A stretch of DNA of 64,000 nucleotides, taken from contig JAFEGM010000043.1 of the NCBI GenBank assembly GCA_018240025.1, positions 42,731-106,730 on the forward strand. Direction: 5' to 3'. Every line of letters starts with the position of its first letter. Within the stretch, counting starts at the first letter, position 1. This DNA comes from Verrucomicrobiota bacterium. GTDB lineage: Bacteria > Verrucomicrobiota > Verrucomicrobiia > Chthoniobacterales > SZAS-18. The notes under the pieces are model-generated. The model ran no database searches. It was not told the DNA's origin and was given only the letters and a program-made list of their open reading frames with translations. A program made the position numbers and the translations under genes. Of the stretch, positions 8,626 through 17,510 are shown in pieces.

Positions 8626-8933
8626 GATGACTGTTGCATCGCGGCCCCCGGCTCCTGCGGTGTCAGGACAACTCCTGACTCAGCCGCAGTGCAAGTACGA
8701 CGCCGACTGGCGCTGGCAGCGCGGGCGCGACGACTCGCCATGGTATCCGCGGCTGAGCTTTTTCGGCAGGACGCAGCGGGGCGCTGGGATGCGGCCATGC
8801 GGGCGCTGCGGAGGCATCTCGCCGGATGGAAGGCGCACGACCCGCCGGCACCGCGGGAGCCCGCGAGCTGAGCAACCCCAGCCCGGCTTGGTGCCAGGGC
8901 AATCCACTCGCGGGCGGGCGACGAAGCAAGGGT

Positions 8934-10751
8934 ATGAGCCTGCGATCCACCACGGTCGCCAACGGGCACGGGGCACCCCTCGGTTTGGCGGTGCCCGGCC
9001 CGGAAAGCTGGGTACAAGAGCGCTTGCGCACCATCCTGCTGGCGAGCCTGCCCAAGCCGCATTTCGAGCGCGCCTGCGTGTTGGGGTGCGGCGATGGGGC
9101 GTTGACCGCGGCGCTGGCCCGGCGCTGCGATCAGCTCGTCTCCGTGGCGAGTACGGAAGAAGCGCTCCTCAAGATCGAGCGGCGGGCCGGCGGCCTCGCC
9201 AACGTGAAGTTCGAGCGCCGCCAGCTGCCCGACCAGTGGCCCGAGGGCCGGTTCGATCTCATCGTGCTCGGAGATACCGGCATCGAGTTCGAGGCGACGG
9301 AGCGAGCCCGACTCGCGTGGAAGGTCCGGGCGTCGCTGCGGCCCGATGGTTTCGTGGTTGGCTGCACCTGCTCGGATCGGGGCGGCACCGGCAAGGAGAG
9401 CGTGGCGAACGAATTGGGTCGCGTCTTTCCCTGGCCCTGTCGAACGCGCCATGAGGAGAACGGATTCCGACTCGAAATCTGGCCGGGGTCGGCGGGCTCT
9501 TCGACCTCTCCCGCGCTGACGGCCCCGCCCGTCGCTCGAGACCTTTCGATCCGTGAGCCAGCGGCGGAGCGCGCGGTCGAGGCAGCGGCCGCGGAAATCG
9601 CCTCTCCTCCGCCGCCGGAGCCGGCCTTGAGCGCGGGCTGGGCGTCCGTCCTGCGCGAGCAATTCCGCCCTCCGGCGCGCGGGTTGTCGATCAGCGTGGT
9701 CATTCCCGCCCGCGACGAGGAGCTCGAGATCGTGGCCTGCCTGCAGGGTCTCGCGCATCAGACCGAGATCAGTTCCGATGCCTTCGAGGTGCTCCTCCTG
9801 GCGCACAACTGCCGCGATCGCACGGCCGAGATGGCCCGTCAGTTTGCGCGTCAACACCGCGGCCTCGATCTGCAAGTGGCCGAACTCGCGCTGCCGACGG
9901 AGCATGCGCACGTGGGCTCCGCCCGCCGGCTCCTGCTCAATCTCGCGGCCGAGCGCCTCGCCCTGCTCGGCCAGCGTCGGCGCGGCGGCGTGCTGGCTAC
10001 GACCGACGCCGACACGGTGGTGGACCCCGCGTGGCTGCGGCAAACCCTGCAGGTGCTGCGCCAGCCCGGCGTGGCCGCAGTTGGCGGCTACATCACCCCG
10101 CGGCCCGAGAGTCTGCGCCGCTGGCCGTTGGCCCTGCAGCAGCGGCGGCGCGCCGATCTGAGGTATCGGCTGCTCGCGACGCAACTGGCGGAGCGAATCG
10201 ATCCCACGCCGGGCGACCCCTGGCCCCGCCACTTCTTCCACCGCGGAGCGAGTCTGGCCGTCCGGCAGTCGGCGTACCAATTCGTGGGCGGAATGCCGGC
10301 GCTGGCCGACGGCGGGGATCGCGAGTTCGTCCGCGGCCTGCTCCGCCGCGATCTCGTCGTCCGCCACGAATTCAGCGTCCGAGTTCGTACCTCGGCTCGC
10401 GGCGAGGGCCGCGTCGAGCACGGTCGCGCCGCCTCCTGGCAGCGCTGGGCCCGCGAACTCGCGGAAGGAGCCGCCGAGTCCCGCGTGGAGAGTGCGTCCT
10501 CGATCCGGGAGCGCGCCTTGCTGCTCGCCGAGATCCGCGACCTCCATCGCCGGGGCGTCGCACCCGGGCATTGGCTCTGGCAGGAGACCGCCGAGCGGTT
10601 CGGCTGCGACATCCCAGAGCCTCTTCTGCGCGCTCCGCGTCAGCTCCGTTCCTTCGGCGAGCTGCGGGAACTCTGGGGCGCGCAGCTGCCTGTGACGCTG
10701 CTGCCGCAATCCCAGGCGATCGAACAGCTGCGCCGCCTACTGGCGGAGTGA
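8934..10751 (+). CDS. Fusion of SAM methyltransferase (NodS-like) and family 2 glycosyltransferase
   Basis: A 605-aa protein with two domains. Residues 15-180 form a class I methyltransferase: the SAM loop VLGCGDGALTAALA, then FDLIVLGDTGIEF and a post-motif ARLAWKVRASLRPDGFVVG. The arrangement is NodS-like, though N- or C-methylation cannot be told. A Pro/Ala-rich linker (residues 190-235) joins a GT2 domain: SISVVIPARDEELEIVACL, LLLAHNCRDRTAEMA and the DXD-like TTDADTVVDPAWL. In several bacteria a NodS-like methyltransferase and such a GT2 are neighbouring genes with a PIG-L deacetylase and an acyl-CoA dehydrogenase; here the first two are fused and the others are absent. The ATG at 8934 is chosen for its closeness to the first domain. 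No membrane helix is seen. Confidence 0.78.
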   Translation: MSLRSTTVANGHGAPLGLAVPGPESWVQERLRTILLASLPKPHFERACVLGCGDGALTAALARRCDQLVSVASTEEALLKIERRAGGLANVKFERRQLPDQWPEGRFDLIVLGDTGIEFEATERARLAWKVRASLRPDGFVVGCTCSDRGGTGKESVANELGRVFPWPCRTRHEENGFRLEIWPGSAGSSTSPALTAPPVARDLSIREPAAERAVEAAAAEIASPPPPEPALSAGWASVLREQFRPPARGLSISVVIPARDEELEIVACLQGLAHQTEISSDAFEVLLLAHNCRDRTAEMARQFARQHRGLDLQVAELALPTEHAHVGSARRLLLNLAAERLALLGQRRRGGVLATTDADTVVDPAWLRQTLQVLRQPGVAAVGGYITPRPESLRRWPLALQQRRRADLRYRLLATQLAERIDPTPGDPWPRHFFHRGASLAVRQSAYQFVGGMPALADGGDREFVRGLLRRDLVVRHEFSVRVRTSARGEGRVEHGRAASWQRWARELAEGAAESRVESASSIRERALLLAEIRDLHRRGVAPGHWLWQETAERFGCDIPEPLLRAPRQLRSFGELRELWGAQLPVTLLPQSQAIEQLRRLLAE

Positions 10752-10794
10752 GGCGCGGCGAGCGAAGCCAATCCCGATCGCCGCGCCGCCGAGG

Positions 10795-11859
10795 TCAAGG
10801 CTGGCCGCCTCCGCCCGAGGCTCCATGGACCTGCCCGGTGGCGAAGCTCGCTTCCTGCGAGGCCAGCAGCACGAAGAGCGGCGCCAGCTCGGCGGGTTGC
10901 CCGGCGCGCTTCAGCGACGTCTTCTGGCCGAATTCCGGCAGCTCGTCCTGCGGCTGACCACCGCTGACCTGCAGCGGCGTCCAAACGGGCCCGGGAGCGA
11001 CCGCATTGACCCGGATGCCCCGCGCGCCCAGCTGCTGCGAGAGGGACTTGGTGAAGCTCACGATGGCGGCCTTGGTGGCGGCGTAGTCGAGCAGGTGAGG
11101 GGAGGGATCGTAGGCCTGTTCCGAGGCCGTGTTGATGATGCTGGCCCCCGGCTGCAGATGCGGCAGCGCCGCCTTGGTCAGCCAAAAGATGGCGTAGAAG
11201 TTGGTCTTCCACGTCGCATCGAAGGCTTCGGACGTGAGGTCGAGGATCGACTCGACCGCCTGCTGGCGGGCAGCGTTGTTGACCAGAATGTCGAGGCCGC
11301 CCAGTTCCCGCACGGCGTCGCCAACCAGCTTGCGGCAGAAGTCCTCCTCGCGCAGATCGCCGGGCAGCAGCACCAGTTTGCCGCCTTCGCCGCGAAGCAG
11401 GTCGACCAGCTCCTTCGCATCGGGCTCCTCGGCCGGGAGGTAGTTGATGGCCACATCGGCGCCTTCCCGCACGAAGGCGATCGCCGTGGCTCGGCCGATG
11501 CCGGAATCGCCTCCGGTGATCAGCGCCTTGCGGCCGCGCAGACGGCCGCTGCCCTGATAGGACTTTTCGCCGTGATCGGGCAGCGGCGACATCTTCCCCG
11601 CCAGGCCCGGCCACGGCTGCGACTGCTTTTTGAACGGCCCCCGGAAGTACTGCTCGGCCGGGTTCTGTTTGACCGACTGCGTCGGACCCAGGCCGGCGGG
11701 GCGAGCGCCGCCGTCGCCCGATTCGGCCCCTTCCGCGAGGAGCGGAGCCGCCAGGGCTGCGCCCACGCCGCTGGCGAGCGCACCCATGAAGTTGCGGCGC
11801 GACTGGGAATCCGGGCGCGGCGCAGCGGGGTCGAGTTGTTGGAGAAGATGCAGATTCAT
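10795..11859 (-). CDS. Short-chain dehydrogenase (YghA type) with Tat signal
   Basis: A 354-aa NAD(P)-dependent oxidoreductase. A twin-arginine signal ([20 protein letters not shown]) near residue 20 suggests export of the folded enzyme. The spacer contains [20 protein letters not shown], seen in the YghA-like group. The dehydrogenase domain has [10 protein letters not shown] for cofactor, LVNNAAR, and the catalytic Ser with YAATK. The family is usually annotated as glucose-1-dehydrogenase or aldehyde reductase; the true substrate is unknown. It convergently faces the methyltransferase-GT2 gene and lies 20 bp after another SDR gene on the same strand, so the two may be co-transcribed. The start at 11859 places the Tat motif near the N-terminus. 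Confidence 0.85.
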   Translation of the reverse strand: MNLHLLQQLDPAAPRPDSQSRRNFMGALASGVGAALAAPLLAEGAESGDGGARPAGLGPTQSVKQNPAEQYFRGPFKKQSQPWPGLAGKMSPLPDHGEKSYQGSGRLRGRKALITGGDSGIGRATAIAFVREGADVAINYLPAEEPDAKELVDLLRGEGGKLVLLPGDLREEDFCRKLVGDAVRELGGLDILVNNAARQQAVESILDLTSEAFDATWKTNFYAIFWLTKAALPHLQPGASIINTASEQAYDPSPHLLDYAATKAAIVSFTKSLSQQLGARGIRVNAVAPGPVWTPLQVSGGQPQDELPEFGQKTSLKRAGQPAELAPLFVLLASQEASFATGQVHGASGGGGQP

Positions 11860-11879
11860 GACGTCGAGGAACTCTGGGG

Positions 11880-12668
11880 TCAGCGGCGAGCCGAGCCCGG
11901 CTCCGCCATCTTGCGATGCTGCTCGGCCAGCACTTCCGCGGGCGTGATGTTGGCGATGGCGCTCTGCACCTTGTTCTTCCAGCCGCTGACGATGTCGCCC
12001 TCGCCATCCATCATCGCCTGGAAACCGACCTCGGCGACCATCGAGGGATCGTCCTTTTTCGACGTGCCGACCTTCGTATCGAGCATCCCGGCCCGCGCGA
12101 AGAAATCCGTGTCGGTGGCGCCCGGCATCAGGCAGGTGACGGTCACGCCGCTGCCTTTGAGTTCGGCCCGCAGCGCGAAGCTGAACGAGTCGATAAAGGC
12201 CTTGGTGCCGTTGTAGACCGCCTGATACGTCCCCGGCATGAAGCCGGCGATGGAGCCGGTGATGAGAATGCGCCCCTGGCCCTCCGTGCGCATCCCGCGG
12301 CCGATGCGGTGAATGAGGTAGATGGTGCCGGTGATGTTCGTGTCCACGACGTGCCGGATGGCGGCGAAGTCCTGATCGAGGAAGGCGTGGCCCAGGCCGT
12401 GGCCGGCATTCGCCAGCAGCGCGGCGACGGGACGCCCGGCGATCTGCGCGAGCAGACGGTCGACGCCGTCGATCGTGGCCAGATCGGCTTCCATCGCCTC
12501 GACTTGGCCGCCTTCGGCCTCGAGCTCGATGGCCGCCTGCTGGATCGAGGGATCGTCGGCGGCAATGATGAGATCGAAGCCATGCCGCACGCATTGCCGC
12601 GCGAGGTGATAGCCGATGCCGGAGGAAGCGCCGGTGACGACGGCGAGGGGTCGGGAATTCGTTTTCAT
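11880..12668 (-). CDS. Short-chain dehydrogenase/reductase
   Basis: A 262-aa cytoplasmic oxidoreductase. The nucleotide-binding motif is [12 protein letters not shown] near the N-terminus, followed by LLANAGHG, then the catalytic Ser in [10 protein letters not shown] and Tyr/Lys in YNGTK. The length is normal for classical SDR enzymes. The start at ATG 12668 gives [13 protein letters not shown] and aligns with the family. The substrate is not deducible. It is divergent from the zinc alcohol dehydrogenase across a 162-bp gap that must hold promoters for both, and it lies just upstream of the Tat-exported SDR. Confidence 0.85.
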   Translation of the reverse strand: MKTNSRPLAVVTGASSGIGYHLARQCVRHGFDLIIAADDPSIQQAAIELEAEGGQVEAMEADLATIDGVDRLLAQIAGRPVAALLANAGHGLGHAFLDQDFAAIRHVVDTNITGTIYLIHRIGRGMRTEGQGRILITGSIAGFMPGTYQAVYNGTKAFIDSFSFALRAELKGSGVTVTCLMPGATDTDFFARAGMLDTKVGTSKKDDPSMVAEVGFQAMMDGEGDIVSGWKNKVQSAIANITPAEVLAEQHRKMAEPGSARR

Positions 12669-12830
12669 AGAGTTATGCGCTGCGGGTTCGTGCGCCCGGC
12701 ACGCACTCGGCTTCATGGCCTTCCATGACCTCCGGATCAGGCGGTAGGGGCGAGGCAGGCATGCCTCTGCTGAAGGCCCGCTCAGGCCACCTCCCGACCG
12801 CGCCGCGGGTTCGGCCCGCGAAGAGCCAGC

Positions 12831-13988
<1,158 letters not shown>

Positions 13989-13991
13989 GTG

Positions 13992-15065
13992 TCAGCGCTC
14001 GGCGGAGTGCGCGATGGCCACCACCAGCGCGCAGAACCGCTCAGGTTCCCCGAGGAAGGGCCAGTGCGTCGAGGCCCGAATGCGGTGGAGCTGCTTCCCT
14101 TGCGGGGCTTCGAGCTGCGCCAGCCAGCCTTCGGCGAGGTGCAGCGGCGCGACCCGGTCGTGCTCGCCGCAGAGGAGATGCACGGGCATCGGCAGCCGCG
14201 ACACGGAGTCGGCGAGATCGAGGTCATAGTAGAGCTCGGGGCCCAGCACCGCCGTCGAGCGCCAGAACCCGCGTCCGAGGGCCACGAGGTCCAGCCAGCC
14301 GTACTCCGGCGAAGACCAGGCGAGCCGCACGAAGCGCCACGGTGACGGGCCAGACAGGCTGGGCGGATGCAGTCGCGCGAACCAGCGGTCGATCACCCGG
14401 CATTCGTCCATGTCGAGATGCGGCGGCGGCCCCACGCGCTCCAATTCCCGCTCCGCCTCGGCCAGGCCGCGCGCGCGGGCGGTCGCGAGGCTGCGGGCAT
14501 AGCGATCCTGCTCGCCAGCCCGATAGGACACCATCTGTCCGACGCCGATGTAGCAGCGGACCAGGCGGGGCGCGCGGGCCGCGAGTTCGGCCCCGACGAG
14601 AGAACCCCACGAATGCGCGACCAGCACGCAGTCGGACTTGCCGAGGCGGGGCAGCAGCACACGCAGCAGTTCTTCTGCGTCCTCGACGTAGCGGGGCAGC
14701 GTGAGCTCGGCGTCGGGAGCCTCGCGGAAGGTCCGGCCGGCGCCGCGCTGATCCCACTGGATCACGATGAACTCGCGTTCCAAGTCGGCAGTGGCCGCGG
14801 CGAAGGGCAGCTGCGGAAAGCCCGGTCCGCCATGCAGCCAGAGCAGGGCCGGCTTGGTCCGATCCCGACCCCGCAGGCGAACCCATTGGGGCACACCGCC
14901 GAGGACGATGCGCTCGTCGAGGTCGACGCCGCGGGCGAGCTCAGCGTGCAGGCGTTCGGAGGCGCGCGACTGCACCCAGACCCGCGTGATCGCCCCGGCC
15001 GTTCCCAGCGCCAGCGCAACCGCCAGCGCCCGGCCAAGCCAGCGCCTGAGGCTGCGGGAGTTCAT
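13992..15065 (-). CDS. Alpha/beta hydrolase (proline iminopeptidase-like)
   Basis: A 357-aa hydrolase. The N-terminal hydrophobic stretch (residues 8-28, LGRALAVALALGTAGAITRV) is a signal anchor or signal peptide, so the enzyme probably acts outside the cytoplasm. The oxyanion segment is LLWLHGGPGFPQLP. IQWDQRGAGRTFRE follows, a feature of the proline iminopeptidase group. The nucleophile elbow is AHSWGSLVG, the acid GEHDRVAP, and the His lies in RASTHWPFLG, so the triad is complete. The substrate is unknown. It is convergent with the alcohol dehydrogenase and 78 bp from the membrane protein gene on the same strand. Confidence 0.83.
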   Translation of the reverse strand: MNSRSLRRWLGRALAVALALGTAGAITRVWVQSRASERLHAELARGVDLDERIVLGGVPQWVRLRGRDRTKPALLWLHGGPGFPQLPFAAATADLEREFIVIQWDQRGAGRTFREAPDAELTLPRYVEDAEELLRVLLPRLGKSDCVLVAHSWGSLVGAELAARAPRLVRCYIGVGQMVSYRAGEQDRYARSLATARARGLAEAERELERVGPPPHLDMDECRVIDRWFARLHPPSLSGPSPWRFVRLAWSSPEYGWLDLVALGRGFWRSTAVLGPELYYDLDLADSVSRLPMPVHLLCGEHDRVAPLHLAEGWLAQLEAPQGKQLHRIRASTHWPFLGEPERFCALVVAIAHSAER

Positions 15066-15143
15066 CGGCGAGGAAAGGTAGCGCGGTGCTTGGAGCTGCG
15101 GGAGGAGATCCGAAAGCGCACGCCTTCTGTGTCGGGATCCGGA

Positions 15144-15701
15144 TCAATCCTGCGCCTCGCGCCGCCCGGTGCGCAGGGCCGGCGTGGCGCGTTGGTGATC
15201 GGTGACGAGCAGGCGGTGCAATCCCGCCAAAGCCAGGCCCCAGACGAAGTGGGCCGCGAGCATGAGCAAACTGCGCCGCAGAGGGTGCCGCAGGCCGTTC
15301 CGCAGCACGCCAGCCGCCGGCAACAATCCGAGATAGCTCAGCGACCAGACCAGCGCGCCCAGGCCCACGCCGGCCTGCGTGACCGACCCTCGGTGCTTCG
15401 CAAAGACCCCGTAGAGCGCGCCGGCCAGGCCGCCGTAGGCGAAGTGCGCTCCCAACGTCAGCAGCGGAAGGCGTTCGTCCCGCTCGTCGAGGGCCGGCTC
15501 GAGCGTTCGGGCGGTGATTTCCTGCGGCGGCAGCGGATACTGCTGCGCGGGCGGCAGGACCCGGTGACCGAGGATCATCGCTGCCGTCATCGGCCCCGTC
15601 GCGGCCACGCCGCAGACCAAGCCCGCCATGACGGAATAGGGCAGGCCATCGGAGCGGGCAGGGGCGGACCGCGGCGTGGTGGGAAGGGAATTGTCAGGCA
15701 T
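15144..15701 (-). CDS. Small multi-span membrane protein
   Basis: A 185-aa membrane protein with about four hydrophobic helices (YSVMAGLVCGVAATGPMTAAM, LTLGAHFAYGGLAGALYGVF, GVGLGALVWSLSYLGLLP, SLLMLAAHFVWGLALAGLH). It resembles YagU/DUF1440-like inner-membrane proteins, but the match is by general layout only. The start at 15701 (MPDNSLPTTP) is chosen because its ATG overlaps the end of the receiver-like gene by 8 bp and the longer frame is Arg-rich shadow sequence. Function unknown. Confidence 0.65.
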   Translation of the reverse strand: MPDNSLPTTPRSAPARSDGLPYSVMAGLVCGVAATGPMTAAMILGHRVLPPAQQYPLPPQEITARTLEPALDERDERLPLLTLGAHFAYGGLAGALYGVFAKHRGSVTQAGVGLGALVWSLSYLGLLPAAGVLRNGLRHPLRRSLLMLAAHFVWGLALAGLHRLLVTDHQRATPALRTGRREAQD

Positions 15702-16119
15702 GGATCGTTCGGAGGGATTTCGGCACCGGCAGCAATCGCTCCAGCTCCGGACAGAGCAGGCAAAGCGCGCGGTAGGCCTGCGCATGTCGGACTCTGCGCG
15801 GCCCGGGCAAAACGATGGTGCGATCGTCCGCCCAGTCCTTCTCCCCGCATTCCACCTCGCCCAGGACGAGCTTGGGATGCCGTGGAAAGCACTGCTCCAG
15901 CGTCTCGACGATGCCCTCCATGCCCAAGCCTTCCACGCCCGCATCGAAGACGATCAGGTCGAACGCCCGCTCCCGCGCCCGGCTCCGCGTCGAAGCCGTG
16001 GTGGTGGCGGGCAGTCGGCGAATGCGCGGCGACCACATCCAGTCCCGCACCAGCCTCCGGACGTGCGCGTGGTCGGAGACGATGAGCACCACAAAATCGC
16101 TGGAGTTCGAAGCTTCCAT
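15694..16119 (-). CDS. Response-regulator receiver-like protein without output domain
   Basis: A 141-aa protein with the outline of a CheY-like receiver: VVLIVSDHAHVRRLVRDWM at the N-terminus, a central FDLIVFDAGVEGLGMEGIV that would hold the phospho-acceptor Asp, and a late RTIVLPG. The usual acidic pair after the first strand is only partly kept (SDH), and the conserved Lys near the end is not obvious, so phosphorylation is uncertain. No DNA-binding domain follows. It overlaps the downstream membrane protein gene by 8 bp. It could be a degenerate single-domain regulator. Confidence 0.6.
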   Translation of the reverse strand: MEASNSSDFVVLIVSDHAHVRRLVRDWMWSPRIRRLPATTTASTRSRARERAFDLIVFDAGVEGLGMEGIVETLEQCFPRHPKLVLGEVECGEKDWADDRTIVLPGPRRVRHAQAYRALCLLCPELERLLPVPKSLRTIHA

Positions 16120-16217
16120 GCCGAGCGTTCGGCGAGCGGCCCGGGTCTGGCCTGAGGGTATTCCCTGATCAGGGGAGGGGGTGTGGACCCGTCCGCCCGC
16201 ATCCCCTGCCGCGATGC

Positions 16218-16406
16218 ATGAGCATGGCTACGAAAGCACCTTGGAAGAAGGCGGCTCCGAAGAAGAAGTCGGGCGGGACGAAACTCAGCCCGGCCTCGAA
16301 GGCGAAGGCGAAAGCCAGCGCGAAGAAGGCGGGCCGCAAATATCCGAACCTCGTCGACAACATGCGCGCAGCCACCGAGCAGCGGCGCGGCAAGGCCAAG
16401 TCATGA
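16218..16406 (+). CDS. Small Lys/Ala-rich basic protein
   Basis: A 62-aa protein dominated by Lys and Ala (KKAAPKKKSGGTKLSPASKA), with a short less basic end (YPNLVDNMRAATEQRRG). It may bind nucleic acid, as histone H1-like tails do, but this is inference from composition. The ATG could be 16218 or 16224 (MATKAPW). Its TGA overlaps the start of the next gene in an ATGA, which supports both as real and coupled. Confidence 0.6.
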   Translation: MSMATKAPWKKAAPKKKSGGTKLSPASKAKAKASAKKAGRKYPNLVDNMRAATEQRRGKAKS

Positions 16407-16738
16407 AGAAGTCGGAAAAGGATCCCAAAGGCGGACTCACCGCCGCGGGGCGCAAGCGGTTCGCCCGCGAGGAAGGCGCACACCTCAAACCCGGGGTGAA
16501 GAAGCGGGTCGCCGAGATGACCCCGGAGGAAATGAAACGAAAAGGCAGCTGGGCCGTACGATTCTACGGGCGCGAGGAGTTGCCGGCCTTGCAGGATGCA
16601 GCGGGCCGTCCCACGCGCTTCGCGCTCTCCGCAGCCGCCTGGGGCGAGCCGGTGCCGAAGACCGCGGCGGCCGCCCGCCGGATTGCGGCCAAGGGGAAGA
16701 GGCTTTTGGAGCGCTATCGGAAAACCCGGTCCAAATAG
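16403..16738 (+). CDS. Small basic protein (DUF6321-like)
   Basis: A 111-aa cytoplasmic protein. The start GGLTAAGRKRFAREEGAHLKPGVKK and the middle MTPEEMKRKGSWAVRFYGRE are characteristic of a small conserved family of unknown function found beside stress and DNA-binding genes; the DUF6321 assignment is from memory and not verified. It is strongly basic at both ends (RYRKTRSK), so nucleic acid association is possible. It is coupled to the preceding Lys-rich gene by a 4-bp overlap. Confidence 0.65.
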   Translation: MKKSEKDPKGGLTAAGRKRFAREEGAHLKPGVKKRVAEMTPEEMKRKGSWAVRFYGREELPALQDAAGRPTRFALSAAAWGEPVPKTAAAARRIAAKGKRLLERYRKTRSK

Positions 16739-16795
16739 CCGAGCATGAGCGCGCAGCGAGGCTGAGCGATTTTCAGGCGCAACGAGGGGGACAGG

Positions 16796-17059
16796 TCAGC
16801 GAGGTTCAGCGACCGGCTGATCCTTCCAATTCAGCGCCAGCTCACGCGCCTGCGAGAGCATCTGCGGAAAATCGCCGTTCAGCGCCAGCGGCATGACCTC
16901 GCCATCTTCCGTCACGGTGTAGCGAGGCTGACCGAGAGCGCGGACGATCTGCTCCCACTCTTCAGAGGAGAGGGGAGACGAGGCGGTGAGACGGAGCGTG
17001 CGCTCGCCCAGGTCGCCCTGCGCGTGAGTTATCGAGTGCTGTTGGCTGGACGAAGTCAT
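16796..17059 (-). CDS. Hypothetical protein, 87 aa
   Basis: A short minus-strand frame whose product (MTSSSQQHSITHAQGD...) has balanced composition, with LTASSPLSSEEWEQIVRALG and YTVTEDGEVMPLAL looking like genuine folded sequence. No family is recognised. The start at 17059 is preferred over a longer Arg-rich extension. It lies between the convergent small basic gene and the quinone oxidoreductase remnant. Confidence 0.5.
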   Translation of the reverse strand: MTSSSQQHSITHAQGDLGERTLRLTASSPLSSEEWEQIVRALGQPRYTVTEDGEVMPLALNGDFPQMLSQARELALNWKDQPVAEPR

Positions 17060-17141
17060 ACTCTCGCTTCGCACGCCGACTCCACCGCGGTCTCGGGGCC
17101 GGAGGTGTTTTAGGTCGGCGCGTTTCCGTGGGCAACTCGCC

Positions 17142-17408
17142 ATGGCGCGCATCTTCGCCCTGCCGGAGGGCCCAGGCGGGATGCGAGTTCGAATGGACGA
17201 ATCCAAGTCGCTGACCGGCGGAGATCTTTGGAACGTCCTGACCAGTTCCGCAGAACGGCGCGAGCGGGCGGTCGAGCTGTTCGAATGGGTGCGCGCCGGC
17301 CAGCTGCGCGTGCGCCTCGCGCAAACCTTCCCGCTGCGGGATGGAGCCGCCGCCGATGCTTTCCTGGAGAGCCGACAGAGCATCGGCAAAGTGCTGCTGA
17401 TCCCCTGA
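17142..17408 (+). pseudogene. C-terminal remnant of a quinone oxidoreductase (zinc-type dehydrogenase family)
   Basis: The 88-codon frame encodes only the last part of a medium-chain NADPH:quinone reductase: TGGDLWNVLTSSAERRERAV, LFEWVRAGQLRVRLAQTFPL, then LESRQSIGKVLLIP, the usual family ending. The catalytic and Rossmann regions (about 240 residues) are missing, and the upstream DNA carries an unrelated minus-strand gene. The first dozen residues (MARIFALPEGPGG) do not fit the family. It therefore looks like a leftover of a deleted gene; an expressed small protein is less likely. Confidence 0.7.
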
Positions 17409-17510
17409 GTCTCGGGCTATCGGATGGCAGCCACGCAGGCGTTCCGCAACCCACGTCACCGCGAAGCTTTTTGCGCCGCTCGGCCCGGCGCCTGCTATCC
17501 TCCCGAGGGT

